From Xanthomonas sp. Leaf148 (GTDB lineage: Bacteria; Pseudomonadota; Gammaproteobacteria; Xanthomonadales; Xanthomonadaceae): a stretch of 64,000 nt of DNA. The stretch covers positions 918,982 through 982,981 of the forward strand of contig NZ_LMOP01000008.1 in NCBI RefSeq assembly GCF_001423585.1. The letters run 5' to 3'. The position numbers were made by a program, and so were the translations under genes. Positions 1-8,806 of this stretch are shown piece by piece. Under the pieces are notes generated by a model, which did not search any database, was not told the origin of the DNA, and saw only the letters and a list, made by a program, of their open reading frames with translations. Numbering within the stretch: position 1 is the first letter of the stretch; each line of letters opens with the position of its first letter.

Positions 1-59
1 CGCTGCGAAGACAGTGACGTCAGTATTGTCCGACGCGATAGCCAGCTTTCCCGCGCAAT

Positions 60-85
60 GACCTGCGGCCCTATGGCCGCAGGTC
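60..85 (-). terminator. Hairpin terminator downstream of hppA
   Basis: A perfect 11-bp stem (60-70 pairing with 75-85) with a 4-base loop lies 25 bases beyond the hppA stop codon. No strong U-run follows it on the minus strand, so efficiency is uncertain. Confidence 0.6.
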
Positions 86-109
86 CGAGATCCCTGCGGG
101 CATGCCGTG

Positions 110-2137
110 CTACAACAGCGGCACCAGCAGCAGCGCCACGATGTTGATGATCTTGATCAACGGATTGATTGCCGGCCCTGCGGTGTCCTTGTACGGGTCG
201 CCGACGGTGTCGCCGGTGATCGCCGCCTTGTGCGCTTCGCTGCCCTTGCCGCCGAAATGGCCGTCTTCGATGTACTTCTTGGCGTTGTCCCAGGCTCCGC
301 CGCCGGTGGTCATCGAAATGGCCAGGAACAGCCCGGTCACGATGGTGCCGATCAACAATCCACCCAGTGCCCGTGGCCCCAGCAACAGCCCGACCACGAT
401 CGGGACCACCACCGGCAACAGCGAGGGCACGATCATTTCGCGGATCGCCGAGCGGGTCAGCATGTCCACCGCGCGGTCGTATTGCGGCTTGGCGGTGCCG
501 GCCATGATGCCGGGGATCTCGCGGAACTGACGTCGCACTTCTTCGACCACTGCGCCCGCCGCGCGGCCCACCGCTTCCATTGCCATTGCGCCGAATAGAT
601 AGGGGATCAATCCGCCGATCAATAGACCGATGATCACGGTGTGGTCCGACAGATCGAAGGCGAAGACTTCAGTGGGATTGGCCGCCTGCAGGTTGTGGGT
701 GTAGTCGGCAAACAGCACCAGCGCCGCTAGAGCGGCCGAGCCGATCGCGTAGCCTTTGGTGACCGCCTTGGTGGTGTTGCCGACGGCATCCAATGGGTCG
801 GTGATCGCGCGCACTTCCGGTGGCAGTTCGGCCATTTCTGCGATGCCACCGGCGTTGTCGGTGATGGGGCCATACGCATCCAGCGCCACGATCATGCCGG
901 CCATCGACAGCATCGCCGTGGCAGCGATCGCAATGCCATACAAGCCGCCAAAGTGAAACGCACCCCAGATCGCTGCGCACACCGCGATCACCGGCAGCGC
1001 GGTGGATTTCATCGAGATACCGAGGCCGGCGATGATGTTGGTGCCGTGTCCGGTGGTGCTGGCAGAGGCGACATGCTGCACCGGTGCGTATTGGGTGCCG
1101 GTGTAGTACTCGGTAATCCACACGATCAAGCCGGTGAGCACCAGGCCGATCAATGCGCAGGCATAGAGCGAGGTCGCGCCATGGCTGTTGTCGCGCATCA
1201 GTGTCTGGGTGATCGGCCAATAGGCCAGCGCAGCCAGCACGCCGGAGATGATCACGCCTTTGTAGAGCGCCCCCATGATCGAGCCGCCTGCTTTGACCTT
1301 GACGAAGGCCGCGCCCACGATCGATGCGATGATCGAGACACCGCCCAATACCAGTGGATACAGCACCGCATGCGGCCCGGTTTCGGCCAGGGTCAGGCTG
1401 CCGAGCAGCATGGTGGCGATCACGGTGACGGCGTAGGTCTCGAACAGATCCGCTGCCATGCCCGCGCAGTCGCCCACGTTATCGCCGACGTTGTCGGCAA
1501 TCACCGCAGGATTACGCGGGTCGTCTTCGGGGATGCCGGCCTCGACCTTGCCAACCAGATCCGCCCCCACGTCCGCCCCCTTGGTGAAAATACCGCCACC
1601 CAGACGCGCGAAGATCGAGATCAACGATGAGCCAAACGCCAGGCCGACCAAGGCATGCAGGTTCTGCTCCAGCGGCAACCCCATGGCCTGCAGCACGGCG
1701 TAATAACCGGCCACGCCCAACAAGCCCAGTCCCACCACCAACATGCCGGTGATGGCGCCGCCCCGGAATGCCACATCCATCGCACGGCCGATGCCATGCC
1801 GTGCGGCTTCGGCAGTGCGCACGTTGGCGCGCACCGACACATTCATGCCGATATAGCCGGCCAACCCCGACAGCACCGCGCCGAGCGCAAACCCGATCGC
1901 CGTGTACCAGCTCAGAAACAGCCCGACCAATACGAACAGCACGCCGCCGGCGATCGAAATCGTGAGGTACTGCCGATTGAGATAGGCGCGGGCGCCTTCC
2001 TGGATCGCCGCCGCGATCTCCTGCATGCGCGCGTTACCGCTTGGCTGCGCGACCACCCAGCGCGCCGACACGATCCCGTACAAAATTGCCAATACCGCAC
2101 AGCCCAGCGCAAGCCCTAACCCGTAGTGTTCCAGCAT
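110..2137 (-). CDS. hppA: Membrane-bound proton-translocating pyrophosphatase
   Basis: This integral membrane pump couples hydrolysis of pyrophosphate to proton export. The 675-residue product is of family size and hydrophobic throughout. It has the catalytic motif DVGADLVGK near residues 189-197, followed by the acidic stretch [18 protein letters not shown]. The sequence GNTTKA near 453-458 has lysine where K+-dependent enzymes have alanine, so by family rules this is a K+-independent H+ pump. The start at 2137 has a strong upstream GGGAGGGG ribosome site; an in-frame ATG at 2182 would add 15 poorly conserved residues. It lies close to a pyrophosphate-type phosphofructokinase, which suggests linked pyrophosphate metabolism. 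Confidence 0.96.
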   Translation of the reverse strand: MLEHYGLGLALGCAVLAILYGIVSARWVVAQPSGNARMQEIAAAIQEGARAYLNRQYLTISIAGGVLFVLVGLFLSWYTAIGFALGAVLSGLAGYIGMNVSVRANVRTAEAARHGIGRAMDVAFRGGAITGMLVVGLGLLGVAGYYAVLQAMGLPLEQNLHALVGLAFGSSLISIFARLGGGIFTKGADVGADLVGKVEAGIPEDDPRNPAVIADNVGDNVGDCAGMAADLFETYAVTVIATMLLGSLTLAETGPHAVLYPLVLGGVSIIASIVGAAFVKVKAGGSIMGALYKGVIISGVLAALAYWPITQTLMRDNSHGATSLYACALIGLVLTGLIVWITEYYTGTQYAPVQHVASASTTGHGTNIIAGLGISMKSTALPVIAVCAAIWGAFHFGGLYGIAIAATAMLSMAGMIVALDAYGPITDNAGGIAEMAELPPEVRAITDPLDAVGNTTKAVTKGYAIGSAALAALVLFADYTHNLQAANPTEVFAFDLSDHTVIIGLLIGGLIPYLFGAMAMEAVGRAAGAVVEEVRRQFREIPGIMAGTAKPQYDRAVDMLTRSAIREMIVPSLLPVVVPIVVGLLLGPRALGGLLIGTIVTGLFLAISMTTGGGAWDNAKKYIEDGHFGGKGSEAHKAAITGDTVGDPYKDTAGPAINPLIKIINIVALLLVPLL

Positions 2138-2385
2138 GACCCCTCCCAAGAGAATGGATGTCATCCGGTCGGGACGAACCAAGGGCGACGCACGCAGCGA
2201 GTGACAACGAATACGAACTCGACGGTCACAAGGGCCGTAATGCGCGTCGCGATGTTCAGGTGGCCGGATCGCGATCGAGTATGCGCCGCAGCTTGCAGGG
2301 GTGCCACCACCGCGGCTTTGGCGCGTCGTTCAGTCGCGACATGACAGCCTGCGGCCAACGTGACCGAGCCGATCCAGGAGTAACT

Positions 2386-2910
2386 ATGTCGAACGATGCC
2401 GCGTCCAGGTGCGCCGCTGTGCTGGCCGCCATGCTGTTTACCGGTAGCGCAATCGCTGCAGATCCAACGCCGGAGTTGAAGGCCCGCCCGCCTGGCACTG
2501 CGCAAGCCGTCGGTGCAGTACACACCTTGCGACAGATTCCAGAAGCCTGTGCCCGCTTAGAAGGTGTGTTCACCGGCAATGCTGCACAGCCCTACACGTT
2601 CTCGGTCGTGCGCAGCAGCCCCACCTGTCAGCCACGTGCGCGCTTTGTGGACTACGCCAAGGCAACACCGAGTGTTGCGTCGGGCTGGATCTTCAACGAC
2701 GTGATCCGCGTCCCAAGCGCGGCCTGCCCGAGTCAACAGGCGGTCGTGCGCGTGTGGCGCAAACCGGTGGATGCCAAACCGCAGCTCGACGGCCAAGGCC
2801 AGTCACGCATCTACCTGGAAGATGCCAAACAACAGGCGGCCGCCGGCAAGATTCCGCAGGTGCCGATGTTTGCTGCGCAGATGGCGGTCGAAGGTAAGGC
2901 TTGTCAGTAG
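2386..2910 (+). CDS. Secreted hypothetical protein
   Basis: The 174-residue product begins with a Sec signal peptide (about residues 1-25, ending SAIAADP) and is probably periplasmic. The mature part has four cysteines, which could form disulfides. I do not recognise a family. The start at 2386 was chosen because a CAGGAG ribosome site precedes it and the signal peptide begins there; the frame is open further upstream but that part does not look like protein. It is divergent from hppA and convergent with the DUF2846-like gene. Confidence 0.75.
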   Translation: MSNDAASRCAAVLAAMLFTGSAIAADPTPELKARPPGTAQAVGAVHTLRQIPEACARLEGVFTGNAAQPYTFSVVRSSPTCQPRARFVDYAKATPSVASGWIFNDVIRVPSAACPSQQAVVRVWRKPVDAKPQLDGQGQSRIYLEDAKQQAAAGKIPQVPMFAAQMAVEGKACQ

Positions 2911-2958
2911 GAAGTCGTGTTCGCAACGCGCTATGCAAGCCCATTGCGAACCTTGGCG

Positions 2959-3420
2959 TTATTCCGCGCGTTCGAGCTTGGCAGCCATGCCTTCGAATGT
3001 CGCTTGATCAGAGGGTGAGAGATTCGGACGGCCAGCTAGGATGCCCATGGTGATGCCACCCTGGACGTAGTAGGTCTCACCCGCCTCGACTTCGATGTTC
3101 AGGATGTCTTTCTTTTCGGAATGCACGGCGTATTGATGCGTCCCCGGTTGCACCAGCGCCACGAAATACTTTCCGCTACGCAGTTTGCCCAATTCGGTTT
3201 CGCCCTCGCGCACCTTGAATCCGACGGCTCCGCCGGCAAACTTTGATGGTCTGAAAAACACAATCTGCGCCTTGTCTGCTGGAGCGGATCCAATCAAACC
3301 GGCGTTGGCCGAAGCGGCGGCCTCGGTGGTAGCAGTACTCACTGCGTTGACGGGGAGCGCTGAGGCTTGCGCCGCCGTCAGCAAGAGGGCCAGTGAGGTG
3401 ATGCTCAACAGTTGACGCAT
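2959..3420 (-). CDS. DUF2846-like secreted protein
   Basis: The 153-residue product has a Sec signal peptide (about 1-22, ASALP) and a mature domain resembling DUF2846, seen in the pattern AQIVFFRPSKFAGG, GKYFVALVQPGTHQY and ETYYVQGG. Proteins of this type are small, often envelope-associated and of unknown function. The start at 3420 has an AGGAG site eight bases upstream. Eight bases separate it from the gene upstream at 3429-4076, so the two are probably one transcript. Confidence 0.8.
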   Translation of the reverse strand: MRQLLSITSLALLLTAAQASALPVNAVSTATTEAAASANAGLIGSAPADKAQIVFFRPSKFAGGAVGFKVREGETELGKLRSGKYFVALVQPGTHQYAVHSEKKDILNIEVEAGETYYVQGGITMGILAGRPNLSPSDQATFEGMAAKLERAE

Positions 3421-3428
3421 GGTTGCTC

Positions 3429-4076
3429 CTAAGAAGTGGTAGAGGGAAAGGTTTGAGGTGCGCATATTGCGCGCGGTACTGCGACTGCCAGTTTTGCAGT
3501 GCCACGCGTGCCTGACGGGATTTCGATCTCTCCGCCACGGATAAACATTCCCAGCGGCCCGCCCAGCGTGGCAACGCCAATCGCGGGCGCGCTACGGTCT
3601 TTTCCGGTGGCGCCCAATTTGAAGCCGCGTAATACGATGGTCTGCTCGTTGCATTGAAGGCTGCGTGCGGCAAGTAGCAGTTCTCCCGCTGCACCGCCGC
3701 TGCGAGCCACTGCGGCATGCACCACTTCCCCCACGCCAGCGATTCCCGCAGCGAGTACCTGCTGTCCATCAATGACCAGTGGTTCGGCCAACTGCAGTCG
3801 AAAGCGATCGCCGCGCCGATGCGTCGATGACGACAGGACTTCGGTGAGTTCAACGATCACCGATGTTCCTTCCGGAATGACGGAAGCGGAAGATTTTGCT
3901 TGGTCAGACCCTGGCGTTTGGATGCCGAAAGATACGGGAGATGGTGGCGCTGACAAATGCCATGAAGCACGTCTAGGTTCAGACGCCTGTTCTGCATACG
4001 CGCCATCGCCCAACAGTCGCAATGCGAGCAAAAAAATGACGCCCACGATTAATGGATGAGACGGCGTTCCCTGCAC
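3429..4076 (-). CDS. Hypothetical envelope protein
   Basis: The 215-residue product begins at a GTG with a GGGGAAA ribosome site. It has an N-terminal hydrophobic segment (about 9-28) that is a signal peptide or membrane anchor, then a Ser/Pro-rich linker. A beta-rich region from about residue 68 (IPEGTSVIVELTEVLSS) resembles the C-terminal fold of conjugation and secretion proteins that set a signal threshold, but I cannot assign a family. It lies eight bases upstream of the DUF2846-like gene, which suggests co-expression. Confidence 0.65.
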   Translation of the reverse strand: MQGTPSHPLIVGVIFLLALRLLGDGAYAEQASEPRRASWHLSAPPSPVSFGIQTPGSDQAKSSASVIPEGTSVIVELTEVLSSSTHRRGDRFRLQLAEPLVIDGQQVLAAGIAGVGEVVHAAVARSGGAAGELLLAARSLQCNEQTIVLRGFKLGATGKDRSAPAIGVATLGGPLGMFIRGGEIEIPSGTRGTAKLAVAVPRAICAPQTFPSTTS

Positions 4077-4195
4077 TGTTGTTTCCCCTGGATGCAGCGC
4101 TGGCCGTTGCGGTCAGCGTGCGTCTCAAGCCTATCGCAACTGTGACGGCGCGCACAACATATGTGCCGCGTTCATAGCTCGGGCTCGATCCAGGA

Positions 4196-4230
4196 CAAGG
4201 CGACGTCTCACACTGCTAGCCGTCGCCTTG
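4196..4230 (-). terminator. Possible terminator hairpin after pfp
   Basis: A perfect 10-bp inverted repeat (4196-4205 with 4221-4230) around a 15-base loop lies just beyond the pfp stop. It lacks a U-run, so it may be a weak or Rho-assisted end, or a transcript-protecting hairpin. Confidence 0.4.
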
Positions 4231-4236
4231 GCGGCC

Positions 4237-5493
4237 TCACCCCTCCCACACCGGCAATTTCTTCGCCACCGCCATGTTCTTCAACGTCACATACTTCGGC
4301 AGGCCGTCGTTGCCGTAGGCCAGCGGGGCTTCGCCCTTGATCAGTGGGGCGAAATAGCGGCGGGCGCGGTCGGTGATGCCGAAGCCATCCTTGCGCAGGA
4401 AGCTGGGCGGCATCTTCTTTTCGTGATTGGCCACCTTGTGCAGCGGGGCGGGCACGATCTTCCAGCGATAGGGGGCGTCGCTGACGCGTTCGATCACCGG
4501 AATCACCGCGTTCATGCCCTTGAGTGCGTATTGCACGGCGGCCTTGCCGACGGCCTGGGCCTGTTCCCAGTCGGTCTTGGAGGCGAGGTGGCGCGCGGAA
4601 CGCTGCAGGTAATCCGGCAGGGTCCAGTGCACCTTGTAGCCCAGTTCCTGTTTGACCTGTGCGGCCAGGAATGCGGCCACACCGCCCAGTTGCGCGTGGC
4701 CGAATGAGTCGGCTGCGCCACCGGCATCGGCGACGAAGTTGCCGTGTGCGTCCTGGATGCCTTCGCTGGCGACCACCACGCACCAGCCGACCTTCTCGAC
4801 GACCTGTTTCACCTTGGCCAGGAACGCGGCTTGGTCGTAGGCGCGCTCGGGCAGCAGGATGATCTGCGGTGCATCGTCCGGGCCCTGACCTGCGAGCCCC
4901 GCTGCGGCCGCAAGCCAGCCGGCGTGGCGGCCCATCGCTTCGTAGATGAAAACCTTGGTGGAGGTGTCGGCCATCGCGGCGACATCCAGTGCGGCTTCGC
5001 GCACCGACACCGCGGTGTATTTGGCCGCCGAGCCGAAGCCGGGGCAGGTGTCGGTTACCGCAAGATCGTTGTCGATGGTCTTGGGCACGCCGATGCAGTG
5101 CAGCGGGTAGCCGTAGGCCTTGGCCAGCTGCGAGACCTTCCATGCGGTGTCGGCCGAATCGTTGCCGCCGTTGTAGAGGAACCAGCGCACGTCATGTGCG
5201 CGCAGCACGTCGAGCAGGCGTTCGTACTTGGCGCTGTCCTGTTCGAGCGACTTGAGCTTGTAGCGGCACGAGCCGAACGCGCCGCCGGGTGTCTGCGCCA
5301 GTGCGGCGATCGCGGACGCCGATTCCTTGGAGGTATCGATCAGCTCCTCGCGCAGCGCGCCCAGGATGCCGTTGCGGGCGGCCAACACCTTGATCTTGCG
5401 CGCACGCGCTTCGGTGATAACGCCGGCAGCGGTGGCGTTGATGACGGCGGTGACGCCGCCGGATTGGGCATACAACAAGTTGCCAGTGGACAT
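4237..5493 (-). CDS. pfp: Pyrophosphate-dependent 6-phosphofructokinase
   Basis: The enzyme interconverts fructose 6-phosphate and fructose 1,6-bisphosphate in the cytoplasm. The 418-residue product has GGNDS at 109-113 and PKTIDND at 137-143. The aspartate after GGN and the lysine in PKTIDND are pyrophosphate-type residues; ATP enzymes have GGDGS and PGTIDND. MGRHAGWLA follows. The phosphofructokinase of X. campestris is known to use pyrophosphate, and this looks like its orthologue. A GAGGAG site lies 11 bases before the start. The gene is divergent from adk and lies about 2 kb from hppA, so pyrophosphate-using, pyrophosphate-hydrolysing and adenylate-balancing enzymes are neighbours. Confidence 0.93.
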   Translation of the reverse strand: MSTGNLLYAQSGGVTAVINATAAGVITEARARKIKVLAARNGILGALREELIDTSKESASAIAALAQTPGGAFGSCRYKLKSLEQDSAKYERLLDVLRAHDVRWFLYNGGNDSADTAWKVSQLAKAYGYPLHCIGVPKTIDNDLAVTDTCPGFGSAAKYTAVSVREAALDVAAMADTSTKVFIYEAMGRHAGWLAAAAGLAGQGPDDAPQIILLPERAYDQAAFLAKVKQVVEKVGWCVVVASEGIQDAHGNFVADAGGAADSFGHAQLGGVAAFLAAQVKQELGYKVHWTLPDYLQRSARHLASKTDWEQAQAVGKAAVQYALKGMNAVIPVIERVSDAPYRWKIVPAPLHKVANHEKKMPPSFLRKDGFGITDRARRYFAPLIKGEAPLAYGNDGLPKYVTLKNMAVAKKLPVWEG

Positions 5494-5652
5494 AGGGGGA
5501 CGGACTCCTCACATGGAAACATGGCGCAGGGGACAGTGCCGGGACATTCCCCGGATGGGGTAAGCTGCACGACCATACGGTCAGTGCCGGCGAAGGCTTG
5601 AGTCTAACGCCGCCAACCGCAACGCGTTTTTATTCGAAAGTGGAGTCCACTG

Positions 5653-6216
5653 ATGCGATTGGTTCTGTTGGGACCGCCCGGTTCGGGCAAGGGCACCCAG
5701 GCGACACGTCTCAAAGATTCATTTGAGATCCCGCACATTTCCACCGGCGACCTGCTGCGTGCCGAAGTGGCCGCCGGCTCGCCGCTCGGCCTGAAGGCCA
5801 AGGAAGTCATGGCACGCGGCGATCTGGTGTCCGACGACATCCTGCTCGGCATGCTGGAGTCGCGGCTTGGTCAGGCCGATGTCGCCAAGGGGTTCATCCT
5901 CGATGGTTATCCGCGCAATGTGGCGCAGGCCAATGCGCTGGACAACCTGCTCAGCAAGATCGGTCAGCCATTGGATGCGGTGGTGCAGCTGGACGTGGCC
6001 AGCGAGTTGCTGGTCGAGCGCATCGCCGGGCGTGCCAAGGCCGAAGGCCGTGAGGACGACAACCCGGAATCGGTGCGCAAGCGTCTGCAGGTCTATACCG
6101 ATTCCACCGCGCCGGTGATCGGCTTCTACGAGCAGCGCGGCAAGTTGGCGCGTGTGGATGGCGTTGGGTCGCTGGACGAAGTGCTGGAACGCATCAGCAA
6201 GGCGCTCGGCCGCTGA
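5653..6216 (+). CDS. adk: Adenylate kinase (short form)
   Basis: The enzyme equilibrates ATP and AMP with two ADP. The 187-residue product starts with the P-loop GPPGSGKGTQ at about 8-17, followed by the AMP-binding stretch HISTGDLLR and the motif DGYPRN. It is of the short type, without the extended zinc-type LID insert. A GGAG site precedes the ATG. It is divergent from pfp across about 160 bases that must hold both promoters, and a hairpin terminator follows. Confidence 0.97.
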   Translation: MRLVLLGPPGSGKGTQATRLKDSFEIPHISTGDLLRAEVAAGSPLGLKAKEVMARGDLVSDDILLGMLESRLGQADVAKGFILDGYPRNVAQANALDNLLSKIGQPLDAVVQLDVASELLVERIAGRAKAEGREDDNPESVRKRLQVYTDSTAPVIGFYEQRGKLARVDGVGSLDEVLERISKALGR

Positions 6217-6224
6217 GTCACCCG

Positions 6225-6245
6225 GACCGGGCGCAACGCCCGGTC
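6225..6245 (+). terminator. Hairpin terminator after adk
   Basis: A perfect 9-bp GC-rich stem (6225-6233 with 6237-6245) with a CAA loop begins nine bases after the adk stop. It is followed by TGTGTTTA rather than a clean T-run. Confidence 0.65.
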
Positions 6246-6297
6246 TGTGTTTACCGCGTGCCTGTTGGCCGCGCCTTCTGCAGATCAAGACCCTGGA

Positions 6298-6333
6298 AAA
6301 GAAAAACCCCGGCCATACAAGATGACCGGGGCA
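6298..6333 (-). terminator. Intrinsic terminator, minus strand, between adk and mpl
   Basis: The minus strand reads CCCCGGTCA, a short loop, TGGCCGGGG, then TTTTTCTTTT. One wobble interrupts the stem. It is orientated against both flanking genes, so it must serve a minus-strand transcript, most simply the candidate small RNA. Confidence 0.8.
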
Positions 6334-6430
6334 GAATAACGCCAGTAATGAGCTTGCTCAGAGCCCCAACAGCATGAGCTCCCTGGGGATTTGGTCTCTT
6401 GGGGAGTAGAACCAAAGGGTGCTGCGACTG
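6298..6430 (-). ncRNA. Candidate small RNA ending in an intrinsic terminator
   Basis: A GC stem (about 6307-6314 with 6325-6332 on the plus coordinates) followed on the minus strand by TTTTTCTTTT is a textbook terminator, yet no minus-strand protein gene leads into it. Upstream on the same strand is a possible -10 box, TATGCT (6442-6437). A transcript from about 6430 would be about 130 bases long. It would fold a hairpin with a TTTGGT/ACCAAA stem exposing CTCCCC, then a second C-rich tract. C-rich loops are a feature of the Xanthomonas regulatory RNA sX13, but identity is not established. A 27-codon frame inside it lacks a convincing ribosome site. Confidence 0.5.
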
Positions 6431-6567
6431 GCGTTCAGCATAGTGAGGGATGTGACGCAGTTCGCATATCGGGAAATTCCCGACAGTACGGTAGGAGTTT
6501 CCTGACAGCGGCGCCGGGTGCGGATCGGAATGTCCTGCAACTCCGGTGATCGGCGACAATGTGCTCC

Positions 6568-7926
6568 ATGAGCAAACTCCACATCCTCGGCATCGCCGGG
6601 ACTTTCATGGGCGGTGTGGCCGCCCTGGCACGCGAGCTGGGCTGGCAGGTAGAAGGTAGCGACCAGGCCATCTATCCACCGATGTCCACCCAGCTGGAAA
6701 CGCTCGGGATTTCGCTGGCCCAGGGCTACGAGCCGTCCAATATCTCCGCCGACGCCACCGAGGTGGTCATCGGCAATGCCTTGTCGCGCGGCAATCCGGC
6801 TGTGGAAGCGGTGCTCGATGCAGGCCGCCGCTATAGCTCCGGCGCCCAATGGCTGGCCGAGCAGGTGCTGCCGGGCCGCGACACGCTGGCGGTCGCCGGT
6901 ACCCATGGCAAGACCACCACCACCAGCATCCTGAGCTATCTGCTGGAGGCGGCCGGGCGCGCGCCGGGCTTTTTGATCGGCGGCGTGGCCGAGGATTTCG
7001 GCGTGTCGGCACGGCTGGGGCAGGGGCGCGCGTTCGTGGTGGAAGCAGACGAATACGACACCGCCTTCTTCGACAAGCGCAGCAAGTTCGTGCACTACCG
7101 GCCGCTGGTGGCGATCCTCAACAACCTCGAATACGACCACGCCGATATTTTCCCTGACGTGGCCGCCATCCAACGGCAGTTCCATCATCTGGTCCGCACC
7201 GTACCGGCGCGCGGGCGGCTGATCGTCAATGGCGAAGACGCGCGGCTTGCCGAGGTGTTGGCGATGGGCTGCTGGACGCCGGTGGAGCGCTTCGGTTTCG
7301 ATGCGGCGCTGGAGTGGAGCGCGCGCTTGGTGGCCGCCGATGGCAGCGTGTTTGCGGTCGCGCATCGCGGCGTGGAGATCGGCCAGGTGCAGTGGCCGCT
7401 GGTGGGCCGGCACAACGTGCTCAACGGATTGGCTGCACTGGCGGCTGTGCATGCGGTGGGCGTGGATCCGGTAACGGTGATGCCGGCGCTGGCGCACTTT
7501 CAGAGCGTCAAACGCCGACTGGAAGTGTTGGGGCAGGCACGAGGGATCACCATCTACGACGACTTCGCGCATCATCCCACCGCCATTGCGACCACCTTGC
7601 AGGGGCTGCGTGCGAAGGTGGGCGCGGCGCGTGTGCTGGTGGCGATGGAGCCGCGCAGCAATTCGATGCGGTTGGGCGCGCATGCGCAGGCGTTGGCGCC
7701 GTCGCTGCACGATGCCGACGCGGTGGTGTTCCTGCATCGTCCCGAGTTGCCATGGGATGCGGCACCGATCATTGCGCAGGTGCGCGGGCAGGCACACGTG
7801 GCGCATGACGTGGAGGCGTTGCTGCAGACGCTGGGCGACATCGCGCAGCCGGGCGACCATGTGGTGTTTATGTCCAATGGCGGATTCGACGGCGCGCCGC
7901 GTCGCTTTCTGGCGCAGCTGTCGTGA
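6568..7926 (+). CDS. mpl: UDP-N-acetylmuramate:tripeptide ligase (murein recycling)
   Basis: The enzyme joins L-alanyl-gamma-D-glutamyl-meso-diaminopimelate, recovered from old peptidoglycan, to UDP-N-acetylmuramate. The 452-residue product has the Mur-ligase fold: an N-terminal UDP-binding region (LHILGIAGTFMGG, about 4-16), the ATP P-loop GTHGKTTT near residue 112, EADEYDTAFFDKRSKF typical of Mpl, and a C-terminal domain with DDFAHHPTA. The start at 6568 matches the family N-terminus; an in-frame ATG nine bases upstream is less likely. Its stop overlaps the ATG of the LON-domain gene by one base, so the two are probably co-translated. Confidence 0.96.
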   Translation: MSKLHILGIAGTFMGGVAALARELGWQVEGSDQAIYPPMSTQLETLGISLAQGYEPSNISADATEVVIGNALSRGNPAVEAVLDAGRRYSSGAQWLAEQVLPGRDTLAVAGTHGKTTTTSILSYLLEAAGRAPGFLIGGVAEDFGVSARLGQGRAFVVEADEYDTAFFDKRSKFVHYRPLVAILNNLEYDHADIFPDVAAIQRQFHHLVRTVPARGRLIVNGEDARLAEVLAMGCWTPVERFGFDAALEWSARLVAADGSVFAVAHRGVEIGQVQWPLVGRHNVLNGLAALAAVHAVGVDPVTVMPALAHFQSVKRRLEVLGQARGITIYDDFAHHPTAIATTLQGLRAKVGAARVLVAMEPRSNSMRLGAHAQALAPSLHDADAVVFLHRPELPWDAAPIIAQVRGQAHVAHDVEALLQTLGDIAQPGDHVVFMSNGGFDGAPRRFLAQLS

Positions 7927-8522
7927 TGGCGTCGATCGCGGACACTGACGACACCAGCGCTTTGTCGCTGTTTCCGCTGCACAGCGTGTTGTTGCCGGGC
8001 GCGGCGATGGGGCTGCGCGTATTCGAGCGCCGCTATCTGGATCTGGTGCGCGAATGCGGGCGCAACGGCACCAGCTTCGGCGTGTGTCTGATCCTGGATG
8101 GCAATGAGGTAGGCGTACCGGCAACGCCGGCGGCGTTCGGCACCGAAGTGCGGATCGAGGATTTCGATGTCGGCGCCGATGGCGTGCTGGTGCTGCGCCT
8201 GCGTGGCACGCGTCGCTTTCATGTGCAGCGCTCGCGTATCCGCGACAACGGCTTGTTGGTGGGCGAGGTGAGCTGGTGCGAGCCCGACCCCGACGACGAA
8301 TTGCGGCCCGAGCACAGCCTGTTGGCAACCGTGCTCGAGCGCATGCTCGAACAGGTGGGCGGCGAATTTGCCTCGGTCGGTCCGGGGTTGCTGGATCAGT
8401 CCGCATGGGTGGGATGGCGGCTGGCCGAGTTGTTGCCATTGACCGAGCAGCAACGTTTGTCGTTGTTGCAGCAGGACGACCCGCATCAGCGTCTGGAGCA
8501 GTTGCTGGCCTGGATGCCCTGA
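7926..8522 (+). CDS. LON substrate-binding-domain protein
   Basis: The 198-residue product consists only of the N-terminal substrate-binding domain of Lon proteases (SLFPLHSVLLPGAAMGLRVFERRYLDLV near the start), with no ATPase or peptidase part. Such stand-alone proteins are common in proteobacteria and their role is unknown. It overlaps the mpl stop codon (TGATG), and a GTG one codon earlier is an alternative start. Confidence 0.88.
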   Translation: MASIADTDDTSALSLFPLHSVLLPGAAMGLRVFERRYLDLVRECGRNGTSFGVCLILDGNEVGVPATPAAFGTEVRIEDFDVGADGVLVLRLRGTRRFHVQRSRIRDNGLLVGEVSWCEPDPDDELRPEHSLLATVLERMLEQVGGEFASVGPGLLDQSAWVGWRLAELLPLTEQQRLSLLQQDDPHQRLEQLLAWMP

Positions 8523-8806
8523 GCGCGGGCAATCACGTAGCGCGGCCAATCAGCAGGCGCCGCTGCGCATCGGGTGCGAAGGAAGCGAACGTGGATAGGC
8601 ACTGCATGCCGCTTCGGGGCATGGGCCGCACCTAGTCAATGATCGCGCAGAAGTGTTTTGCGCTCGCGAGGCACTGCTTTTATCGCCCCATCACCGCACT
8701 TGCACCGGCGTGGCGGCAGACTTCTTACGCTTGAGTGCGCTAGCGATGGCATCCATGCACTGGATGCGCGCAAGGGCGATACGCGTTTTTAGTGAGGGAG
8801 TGTGCC

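Noticed and set aside
6340..6442. 27-codon peptide on the minus strand between adk and mpl
   Set aside because: No ribosome site precedes its ATG. The region is better explained as an untranslated RNA with its own terminator.
6358..8532. Long minus-strand frame opposite mpl and the LON gene
   Set aside because: Its sequence is Arg/His/Pro-rich without domains and lies antisense to two well-supported genes. Only its last part overlaps the small-RNA candidate.
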